Below, piece by piece: positions 30,557-36,915 of a stretch of 40,298 nucleotides of DNA (position 1 is the stretch's first letter; each line of letters opens with the position of its first letter). The position numbers and the translations under genes were made by a program. Source of the DNA: a virus; the IMG/VR virus record IMGVR_UViG_3300044911_000484, positions 1 to 40,298 of that record, one strand, 5' to 3'. The notes under the pieces were generated by a model. The model was not told the DNA's origin. It did not search any database and saw only the letters and a list, made by a program, of their open reading frames with translations.

Positions 30557-30796
30557 TCATTTGATGGTGATGGATCCGTCGTCGCCATAGACGACTTCAG
30601 GTTTGGGTTCCGGTGCGACCTGCGGGCGTTCAGGCACTGCACTGATGACAATGTCTTCAGTGGGACCGTACTGCGGGACGTCAGCCGGGGGCCCCGCCAG
30701 TGAGACCTTGGGTGATCCCTCCGAGGGCAGCGGGGTTGAAGGTTGCGTTGGGGAGTTCAGTGTTGGGTCCACCGTCTTCGCTGTACTGCGGGCCAT
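30557..30796 (-). CDS. Small proline-rich protein overlapping the portal gene (79 aa)
   Basis: An ATG at 30796 with AGGAG 7 bases upstream starts a frame that overlaps the last 116 bp of the portal gene in another frame and ends 11 bp before the scaffold gene. The product is Pro/Ser/Thr-rich and probably disordered (PTLNSPTQPSTPLPSEGSPK), with a more structured end PEPKPEVVYGDDGSITIK. Short genes in this position occur in related cyanopodoviruses; a head-assembly role is likely by context only. Confidence 0.6.
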   Translation of the reverse strand: MARSTAKTVDPTLNSPTQPSTPLPSEGSPKVSLAGPPADVPQYGPTEDIVISAVPERPQVAPEPKPEVVYGDDGSITIK

Positions 30797-32426
30797 AGGG
30801 GGCTCCTGGTTGTGTGTAGTTATCCGCCAGCTTGGCGAGGGCTGGCGACTTCATACCCTCCATCAGCATTTGCTGCTGCAGGGCTTGGGTCTGATGTTCC
30901 TTGGCTTGTGCCGCTTCACCGGCCAGCTGCTCCTCAGACTTCACCAAGTTGGTGGTGTCAATGGAATTGCTGGCAGCAAGACGACGCAGAGCCTCGTCCA
31001 CGTTGATGTATTTGGCCATGATCTCTGGGCCAAGGACTTGCTGAGCGGTGGTGATGAACTCCACCAGCTTGTTGCGGTCATCGCCGCGGCCAATGGCTTC
31101 CAGTCCAGTGACAGGTTTGGGATTGACCAGGTCTTTCCCGCCTTGGCTGGACTTAGGAAACGGTGGCAGCTTGCGTTGCTTCCGCAAAACGTGCATCAGA
31201 CGACGCACTAAAGGTAGCTGTAGCTCTTGGGTCAGGATGCTGTACAGGCCACCGATGCCTGCTTCCAGTTCCTGACTCATGAAGCGAATCTCTTCTGCAG
31301 TCACCCGCTCACCCGGTCGTTGGATGGCAGTGTTCAGCAGAAAAGCAAACTGCAACCGGTTCTCAATCCGGTCAATCGTGTTCTGTGCAATGGACAGGTC
31401 CTGAGACTTCTGGCTCTGGATGACCGTCACATCATTGGCATTGCCCTGAACGATGGCCCCATTGGGTGCCGACTGCAGGGTGCGGGGGCGGGTGGTGCCG
31501 TTGGGGTTGACCAAGAACAGGATCTTGGCCGCGGCTGCACTGCCCTCAAGGATGGCTTGGTACAGCGATTCAAGGGCCAGCAGGTCGCCGTAGTACTCCT
31601 CGATGTACGAGCGGCCATACTCCTCGTCATCGACACGGTTAAACCGCAGGGGGATCCACGGAGCGACCGACTGGTCGCACATGCCATGGGTGCCAGGGAT
31701 CTCCTTGCCCTTGGCTTCTTGGTACCAGTGGCACTTGCCGTCTTCAAACTCAATGTGGGTGTAGAGCTTGACGGTCTTCTTGCTGGGCCCGCTGTACTCA
31801 TGCTCTTCGTAGTCCCCATTGGGCATGAAATCTTCAGGCAGTGCTTCGGGGTACACCTCCTCTTGCACCACGATCTCAGTGACATGACCCATGGGGTCAC
31901 GACACAGGACATAACGGTTCAGGTGGATGACACGGATGCCATCCTCCGCCACGTACAGCAGGACGTTGCCACCAACCAACAGGTGCTTGAACGCCTCATG
32001 CATGGAGGCCCGACCATTGGCCGTCTCCAGCACCGACATGACTGCATGTTCAACCTTGACCAGTGCTTGGTCCAGTTCGGTCTTGATCTCTGGTCCTGCC
32101 TCCGACACTCGCAGGGCGAGGTCGTCAATCTCCAGTTTGAAGAACGCGGAGTTGGGTGGGAACAGGGTGATCAGTAACTTACTGGCCAAGTAGTTGACCC
32201 CTCTGGCACCCAAGGATTGGTATGGGGTCTTGAGTTTGCCGTGGTCACCAAAATTCTGATCGGGGATCAGAGAGGGAATGGTGACCTTGCTGCAGTCCCG
32301 TGCCCGCTCCAGAAAGATGTCACGGGTGGTGACCAGCTGCTGGTACCGGGCAGCAGCAGTGCCTTCCTCCTCACCGCCATACGGCTTGGGTTGGCGATCA
32401 ACGCTGCTGGTCAGGTTCAGGTCCAC
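30681..32426 (-). CDS. Portal (head-tail connector) protein, gp8-like (581 aa)
   Basis: The N-terminal AARYQQLVTTRDIFLERARD, TIPSLIPDQ and TPYQSLGARGVNYLASKLLI are diagnostic for T7-type portals, followed by EYYGDLLALESLYQAILEGS and RPGERVTAEEIRFMSQELEA. It forms the dodecameric DNA channel. Length compares with T7 gp8 (536 aa). The C-terminal 40 residues are Pro/Gly/Asn-rich, coinciding with the overlap by the 79-aa gene, which may explain their composition. Confidence 0.93.
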   Translation of the reverse strand: MDLNLTSSVDRQPKPYGGEEEGTAAARYQQLVTTRDIFLERARDCSKVTIPSLIPDQNFGDHGKLKTPYQSLGARGVNYLASKLLITLFPPNSAFFKLEIDDLALRVSEAGPEIKTELDQALVKVEHAVMSVLETANGRASMHEAFKHLLVGGNVLLYVAEDGIRVIHLNRYVLCRDPMGHVTEIVVQEEVYPEALPEDFMPNGDYEEHEYSGPSKKTVKLYTHIEFEDGKCHWYQEAKGKEIPGTHGMCDQSVAPWIPLRFNRVDDEEYGRSYIEEYYGDLLALESLYQAILEGSAAAAKILFLVNPNGTTRPRTLQSAPNGAIVQGNANDVTVIQSQKSQDLSIAQNTIDRIENRLQFAFLLNTAIQRPGERVTAEEIRFMSQELEAGIGGLYSILTQELQLPLVRRLMHVLRKQRKLPPFPKSSQGGKDLVNPKPVTGLEAIGRGDDRNKLVEFITTAQQVLGPEIMAKYINVDEALRRLAASNSIDTTNLVKSEEQLAGEAAQAKEHQTQALQQQMLMEGMKSPALAKLADNYTQPGAPYGPQYSEDGGPNTELPNATFNPAALGGITQGLTGGAPG

Positions 32427-32430
32427 TTAA

Positions 32431-32745
32431 TCAAGCACCAGGAATGGAGAGAGCAGAGCCGCCACCACCAGCGATGTCAGTGCGCATCTTCTTGCGGCCA
32501 TAGCCCATGCGAATGGCGCCAGGCGCAGAAGCCGCAGCGTTTTCCAGTGCAGGCGTAGGAGCTTGAGCCACAGGGTTAGGAGCAGGCGGCGGCGGAGCAG
32601 TGGCAATGGCCTTTTGCTCTGCGTACTGAGCCTGCTGAATAGCCAGCTGCTGTTCGTACTGGCGCTGCTGCTGCTCCATTTGCTGGCGCTGCATGTTCAG
32701 GGCTGCACTGTTGTCAGGAGGGGAAGGGGCACCACCGCCACACAT
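32431..32745 (-). CDS. gp7.3-like virion protein (104 aa)
   Basis: A Gln-rich helical segment (MQRQQMEQQQRQYEQQLAIQ), a Pro/Ala linker and a C-terminal GYGRKKMRTDIAGGGGSALS parallel T7 gp7.3, whose end also reads GRKK...GG.S.S. gp7.3 is an ejected or tail-assembly protein and its gene likewise precedes the portal. The N-terminal MCGGGAP is typical of this protein in cyanopodoviruses. It is linked to the portal gene by a 4-bp gap. Confidence 0.7.
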   Translation of the reverse strand: MCGGGAPSPPDNSAALNMQRQQMEQQQRQYEQQLAIQQAQYAEQKAIATAPPPPAPNPVAQAPTPALENAAASAPGAIRMGYGRKKMRTDIAGGGGSALSIPGA

Positions 32746-32748
32746 GGG

Positions 32749-32928
32749 TCAAGCCTCGTCTTGTTGTTCAAGATAAACGGAGCGCAACATGCGGACCACG
32801 TTGCGTTGTCCCACATAAATCCAGATCTGCCGGTCAGTCCAGTCTTCTGATGGGCACAACTCAGGGAAGGTCTCGTCCAGTTTCTTCAACAGTGCCTCAT
32901 CAACTGGTGGCCACAGGAAGTCATCCAT
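32749..32928 (-). CDS. Small protein before the gp7.3-like gene (59 aa)
   Basis: The gene starts MDDFLWPPVDEALLKKLDET and continues FPELCPSEDWTDRQIWIYVG, QRNVVRMLRSVYLEQQ. Its ATG lies 8 bp inside the exonuclease end. The pattern FPE..P...W.DR.IW..GQR.VVR.L is one I associate with a short gene upstream of the portal in related phages; function unknown. It marks the switch from replication to virion genes. Confidence 0.7.
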   Translation of the reverse strand: MDDFLWPPVDEALLKKLDETFPELCPSEDWTDRQIWIYVGQRNVVRMLRSVYLEQQDEA

Positions 32929-33679
32929 TGGTTTTCATGGCAGGGTCACGGTCGGGATCCCATAGACGGACCTCACCGTTGTGAAAGTCATAGTCTCCGT
33001 GACGCAGGATGCGAGCCATGCGTGCATTAAATAAAGCATCGGATAAGGTTTGACCTGCTTTCTGATAAGCAGCAACGACCTTGTCCCACATCTCAGGCAA
33101 GGATGCAGCACTGCCCAGTGTCTTTTCTGCAGTGACAGGGCCAAACCCTTTAAGGCCTGAGTAGTTATCAGCGGTGTCACCCATCAGGGTTTGCTTCATC
33201 CATGCACGGTTGGCATCCAGCAACGACACAGTCTCAAGGTCATCTTTAGCCAGCAGTGAACAAGGGACTGTTCTCATGTCCTTGTCAATGGAGACCAGGA
33301 TGGGGTTGGCGTAGCTGCCGTTTGTAGCCAGCAGACCCATGACGTCATCAGCCTCAAGGCCGACACAGGTGCGGCACTCATAGTTCTGTTCAACCCACTG
33401 CCTGATGTCACGCATCCCAAGGGGCTTGCGCTTGCCAATGCGGTTGGCCTTGTAGTCCTGGTGCAGGTCATGCCTGAAAGTCGGGTAGTCCGAAAAGCAC
33501 ATGACCACTGCGTCGTCACTGGTTAGGTCACGCCAGTAGTTCAGCCGCATCGTGATGAAATCTTTGACATCAGCCTGCTCCAAGTGCAGGGTGTTGATCC
33601 ATTCATCCCAACGGATGTCCACCTCACAGGCGGCACAGGCGGAATGGACAAGCCAGTCGGCGTCGATGATCAGGGTCAC
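32921..33679 (-). CDS. 5'-3' exonuclease, gp6-like (252 aa)
   Basis: A FEN/PIN-like nuclease that degrades host DNA and removes RNA primers. Visible metal-binding acidic positions are LIIDADWLVH (Asp6/Asp8 region), CVGLEADDVMGLLA, PILVSIDKDMRT and MGDTADNYSGLKGFGPVTAE with the helix-hairpin-helix-like GLKGFGP. The start is a GTG at 33679 sharing bases with the stop of the 27-aa peptide gene. Length is somewhat below T7 gp6 (300 aa). Confidence 0.88.
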   Translation of the reverse strand: MTLIIDADWLVHSACAACEVDIRWDEWINTLHLEQADVKDFITMRLNYWRDLTSDDAVVMCFSDYPTFRHDLHQDYKANRIGKRKPLGMRDIRQWVEQNYECRTCVGLEADDVMGLLATNGSYANPILVSIDKDMRTVPCSLLAKDDLETVSLLDANRAWMKQTLMGDTADNYSGLKGFGPVTAEKTLGSAASLPEMWDKVVAAYQKAGQTLSDALFNARMARILRHGDYDFHNGEVRLWDPDRDPAMKTNG

Positions 33680-33759
33680 GGGTGAATGGTTGCGATGTAA
33701 AGGATCCCGATGCCAACTGCACTGAAGATGCAGATGGACAGGGTGATGAGGTTGTTCAT
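33676..33759 (-). CDS. 27-aa transmembrane peptide gene
   Basis: MNNLITLSICIFSAVGIGIL then YIATIHP is almost entirely one membrane helix. Its ATG overlaps the upstream stop (TGATG) and its TGA overlaps the exonuclease GTG, so it is held in place by coupling on both sides. Tiny membrane peptides are common but rarely annotated in phages; the role is unknown. Confidence 0.55.
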   Translation of the reverse strand: MNNLITLSICIFSAVGIGILYIATIHP

Positions 33760-34079
33760 CAAGTGATCATGCGGGTGTTGTCGTTGTCGATGTCATGGCA
33801 CTCAGGGCCGAAGCCTGTGGCCAGGTGTTCATCGGTTAGTGACGACTGCGGTTGTGGATCATCAGGTGGTGGTTGGTGATCCTCAAAGCTGTCCAGCCAT
33901 TCCCGCAGCTTGTCACCTGTAGGCGTCTTGGCAGGCCATGCCACGAACTTCAGCAGTTCCTTGCGGGTCCTGAAGCACTTGGATACACACGGCTTGTAGG
34001 CAATGAACAGGGCACCGTTCCAACGGTCCCATTGCCGTTCAACGGACAAGCCGGGAACGGCAAAGACGTCACGCTTCAT
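33759..34079 (-). CDS. Phage protein of unknown function (106 aa)
   Basis: The N-terminal half (SVERQWDRWNGALFIAYKPC, VSKCFRTRKELLKFVAWPAK) is basic and aromatic, perhaps a small nucleic-acid-binding domain. The C-terminal half (DHQPPPDDPQPQSSL onward) is acidic, Pro-rich and probably disordered. It overlaps the zinc-ribbon gene by 11 bp. It occupies part of the site where T7 has its DNA polymerase gene but shows no polymerase motif. Confidence 0.65.
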   Translation of the reverse strand: MKRDVFAVPGLSVERQWDRWNGALFIAYKPCVSKCFRTRKELLKFVAWPAKTPTGDKLREWLDSFEDHQPPPDDPQPQSSLTDEHLATGFGPECHDIDNDNTRMIT

Positions 34080-34329
34080 TGGTCGGCATCAGCCAAGCGG
34101 CCAGGTTCTTGACCTTGTACCAGTCAATCGACACAGCACGGTTTTTCCACTTGGCACAGGTGCCGTCGTGGATCAGCTCCCTGGGTTGGATGGTTTGGAA
34201 ACGGTGCTTGCACGATGGACACTCCCGTCGTCTGAAGAAGTGACCTTCCTTGGTCCGTGCTGTCTGCAGCACATCAGTAACGAGGGCACCGCAAGCGGGG
34301 CAGGCAGGGCCCAAACGATTCACAGCCAT
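34069..34329 (-). CDS. NrdR-like zinc-ribbon protein (86 aa)
   Basis: CPACG near the N-terminus (from residue 10) and FFRRRECPSCKHRFQT form a four-cysteine zinc ribbon closely resembling the DNA-binding half of NrdR (CP.CG ... RRRREC..C..RFTT). NrdR represses ribonucleotide reductase genes; here the ATP-cone domain is missing, so this is only the DNA-binding module with a 40-residue tail (VSIDWYKVKNLAAWL). It starts 3 bp after the helicase. It may bind DNA or serve in replication. Confidence 0.65.
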   Translation of the reverse strand: MAVNRLGPACPACGALVTDVLQTARTKEGHFFRRRECPSCKHRFQTIQPRELIHDGTCAKWKNRAVSIDWYKVKNLAAWLMPTNEA

Positions 34330-34331
34330 GG

Positions 34332-35942
34332 TCAGGTTCCGAAGTAAGAAAACATGGGTACAACCAGACGGCCTGTGTCTTGGTCGTAGAGGAGCTTGTC
34401 AACCAGACCTGTCGTACCGCTAAAGCGGTTCTTCAGGACCCGTAGCTGCAGCTCATTGCGTTCTGCAGGATCGCCCTGCTGGTTGCGTTCTGCACCAATC
34501 ACCATGTCGGACAACTGTGCAATGGCATGGCTGCCACGCAGTTGCGACAGGGAGGTCTGTGCCCCTTCCTCATGGCCGCGGCCTTCTGGTCGTTTGAGGT
34601 GGGACACAAGGATGATGCCAACACCGGTCTGCTCCACCACTTGGCGCAACTTGGTGCAGGTGACATCAATAGCCCGGCGTTCATCAAGGTCAGCCAAGCC
34701 GCTGATCACAATGGTCAAGTGGTCAAGGAAGACGACGTCTGCCCCTTCACCATCAGCCAGGTACCGGATCTTGTTGATCAGGTGGTCGGGATCCATGGAT
34801 CCGAAATGGTCGTAAAGCAGGCAGCGACCGGTGCCAAACACCTTGTCAAAACCAACCCGCACTTCCTCCTCGGTAGCCAGTGTTTGATCTAAGTGAATGG
34901 GCTTGGACAGTTCCAACCCAACGATGCCTTGCATGGTGCGTTGCAAGGATTCTTCCAAGGCGATGTACCCCACCTTCAACCCTTGCCGCAGGAAGTGGTG
35001 GGCCATGTGCCTGCAGATGAGGGACTTGCCGATGCCTGAACCTGCAGCCAGTGTCGTCATCTCCCCCTTGCGAAAGCCATGGGTCATGCGATCTAGCTGT
35101 GGCCAGGGGTAGTTGCTGACTGCTGTCGCACCAGGGCGGATCAGTTCATCCCATAGGTCTGCGGCATTGACGATGCCATCAGGTCTGGATGGAGTGGCTT
35201 TCCACAGCAGGTCCCGCAGCTGCTGGCCTTCACCGGCTTGCAGCATTTCATTGGCGTCCTTGCGGGGCAGATGGCAGATGGCCACCTTGCCCAACGGCAG
35301 GATGGTCAATGCCTCCTCTGCTGCCTGACGACCAGGCTCGTCGTTGTCAAAGCACAGCACGATGCGGCTGAACTGATTGAGCCATGCGGCGTTGGCAGCC
35401 AAGTATTTCTTGGCTGACTGCGCACCGTTTGGCAGGGACACCACCGGGAACTTGTTGCCTTGCACCTGGCTGACCGACATGGCGTCGATCTCGCCTTCTG
35501 TCACCACCACAAACAAATTGGTGCCACTGCCGTGGCCCTGCCGCCAGAGGTGCTGACCCCATAGCTGCAGGTCGTTGACGCTGCCCAGCCAACGGAACTT
35601 CTTGTCGGGGTAACGGACGTGTTGTGCAACGACCTGACCCTTCTGGTTGCGGTACTCAGCAACCTGCACCCGCTGCCCTTGATGCGAGCTGACGCTGTAG
35701 TTGAACAGCTTGCAGGTGTCTTCTGTCAGGCCCCGCTTGGGTAGGGCCTGCACTTGGACGAACTCAATCAGTGGGGTAACAGGTGGCGGCTTGGGTGCCA
35801 TGCGTGGTGGTGGGTGGTCTTTGGGTGGTTGCTCTTGATAGCCGCAGCCAAAGCAGTGCAGGTGCCCGTCGTCGTAACGACTGGCGTTGTCTTTGCTGTT
35901 GCACTGCGGGCACGGCTCATGCCGCAGGAACTTGGATGGCAT
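34332..35942 (-). CDS. Primase-helicase, gp4-like (536 aa)
   Basis: A bifunctional replication enzyme. An N-terminal zinc finger HEPCPQC...HLHCFGCGY (Cys 11, 14, 30, 33) is followed by a primase/TOPRIM region (NLFVVVTEGEIDAMSVSQVQ, then RIVLCFDNDEPGRQAAEEAL). The RecA-type helicase has Walker A GSGIGKS (Lys306), VVFLDHLTIVISGLAD and IILVSHLKRPEGRGHEEGA. It is close to T7 gp4A (566 aa). The start at 35942 is chosen because the zinc finger begins there; a longer frame would overlap the endonuclease gene by 92 bp. With no phage DNA polymerase, it must work with a host polymerase. Confidence 0.93.
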   Translation of the reverse strand: MPSKFLRHEPCPQCNSKDNASRYDDGHLHCFGCGYQEQPPKDHPPPRMAPKPPPVTPLIEFVQVQALPKRGLTEDTCKLFNYSVSSHQGQRVQVAEYRNQKGQVVAQHVRYPDKKFRWLGSVNDLQLWGQHLWRQGHGSGTNLFVVVTEGEIDAMSVSQVQGNKFPVVSLPNGAQSAKKYLAANAAWLNQFSRIVLCFDNDEPGRQAAEEALTILPLGKVAICHLPRKDANEMLQAGEGQQLRDLLWKATPSRPDGIVNAADLWDELIRPGATAVSNYPWPQLDRMTHGFRKGEMTTLAAGSGIGKSLICRHMAHHFLRQGLKVGYIALEESLQRTMQGIVGLELSKPIHLDQTLATEEEVRVGFDKVFGTGRCLLYDHFGSMDPDHLINKIRYLADGEGADVVFLDHLTIVISGLADLDERRAIDVTCTKLRQVVEQTGVGIILVSHLKRPEGRGHEEGAQTSLSQLRGSHAIAQLSDMVIGAERNQQGDPAERNELQLRVLKNRFSGTTGLVDKLLYDQDTGRLVVPMFSYFGT

Positions 35943-36339
35943 CAAACCAGGTGGTGGGTATGTGCTTCTCACACCAGACAAAGCCGTGCTTGGTAGCCCA
36001 TGCCCCATAGGTCAGTGCCTTGGGTCTACGGGACAGCTTCACGTCTGCCTTCATGAAGCAGATGCGGATGTCCAGTTCTGGGTACTGCGCCTTGATGGCA
36101 AGCATCTTGCGCCGGTCTTCTGGTGGGAAGAGGCCTTTGGTTTCCACCATCACCCCATTGGGCAGACAGAAGTCAGGGGTGTAGGTGGCTTGGATGGTGT
36201 AGGGCAGGGCCTGTCCTTCGTAATTAAAGGAAAGGCCCCGCTTGTTTAATGAGCCAGCAACTTGCTGTTCAAACTTTGAGCGGTACTTAGAAGTCCCCGT
36301 CGTCAAAGGCGATGCTGTTGCTGCTGTCGAACGGGACAT
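35917..36339 (-). CDS. Endonuclease I (junction-resolving), gp3-like (140 aa)
   Basis: The segments SKYRSKFEQQVAGSLNKRGL, YTPDFCLPNGVMVETKGLF and DRRKMLAIKAQYPELDIRIC carry the PD...E.K nuclease core of T7 endonuclease I, which resolves Holliday junctions and debranches replicating DNA. The start is uncertain: ATG 36339 gives 140 aa (T7: 149), a GTG at 36396 is possible, and a TTG at 36306 would remove a Ser/Thr-rich lead. All options overlap the end of the SSB gene. It overlaps the helicase gene by 26 bp. Confidence 0.85.
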   Translation of the reverse strand: MSRSTAATASPLTTGTSKYRSKFEQQVAGSLNKRGLSFNYEGQALPYTIQATYTPDFCLPNGVMVETKGLFPPEDRRKMLAIKAQYPELDIRICFMKADVKLSRRPKALTYGAWATKHGFVWCEKHIPTTWFDAIQVPAA

Positions 36340-36913
36340 CCGACGACTGACCCGCCGTGTACCCGTCCTCTTCGCTGAAGCCAAAGCTCTCGGCACTACC
36401 GCCGCCCTCCACCAAGCTGATGATCTGGACAGCTTTCAAACGCAGGGTAATGCCTGCACCAATGGCGGGGTTGTAGAAGGGACACGCATCAAAGTTGATG
36501 CGACCAACGGTGCCGGACCACATGTTCTTGAGAGAGTCACGGTCCTTAATGGCATGACCCTTGGCGTCAAACAGGACAGGTGCTGCAGTCCAACGACGAC
36601 CGTCACGGTCCACACCACTGGCCTTTTGCTTGGCCTTGATGACGAACGATGGCTTGCCGTCTACGTCTTCAAAGGCGTAGGGCAGGTCAGCCAGCTTGAA
36701 CTTTTGCGTGGGTGCCTGGGCCTTCAAAGATTCTTTGTGCTTGGCCAGCAGCTCATCCAGCTGGGTGGAGATGTTGTCTGCATCGGCGGCATCAAGGACA
36801 CCAGTGACACGGAAGACCCCTTCAGGGTTGAACTTGGTGTCAGGTTCAATGAGCTTCGGGTACTGCAGGCGGCAGGGCGGAGTGGTGATGCGGACTTTGT
36901 CGATAATGTTCAT
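36287..36913 (-). CDS. Single-stranded DNA-binding protein, gp2.5-like (208 aa)
   Basis: The N-terminal RITTPPCRLQYPKLIEPDTK and the aromatic FKLADLPYAFEDVDGKPSFV match gp2.5-type OB-fold proteins, and the acidic, phenylalanine-terminated tail SIAFDDGDF is the hallmark that contacts helicase and polymerase. T7 gp2.5 is 232 aa. It follows the RNA polymerase after 2 bp. In T7 this tail docks to the phage polymerase, which is absent here, so its partner must differ. Confidence 0.92.
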   Translation of the reverse strand: MNIIDKVRITTPPCRLQYPKLIEPDTKFNPEGVFRVTGVLDAADADNISTQLDELLAKHKESLKAQAPTQKFKLADLPYAFEDVDGKPSFVIKAKQKASGVDRDGRRWTAAPVLFDAKGHAIKDRDSLKNMWSGTVGRINFDACPFYNPAIGAGITLRLKAVQIISLVEGGGSAESFGFSEEDGYTAGQSSDVPFDSSNSIAFDDGDF

Positions 36914-36915
36914 GG

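Noticed and set aside
31227-32177. Long open frame (316 codons) on the plus strand
   Set aside because: It is antisense to the portal gene, whose frame has clear family motifs. Composition follows codon bias of the opposite strand and no protein motif is visible.
33759-34079. Highly diverged or truncated DNA polymerase in the gene-5 position
   Set aside because: At 106 aa it is far too short, and it has no exonuclease or polymerase motifs; its second half is disordered.
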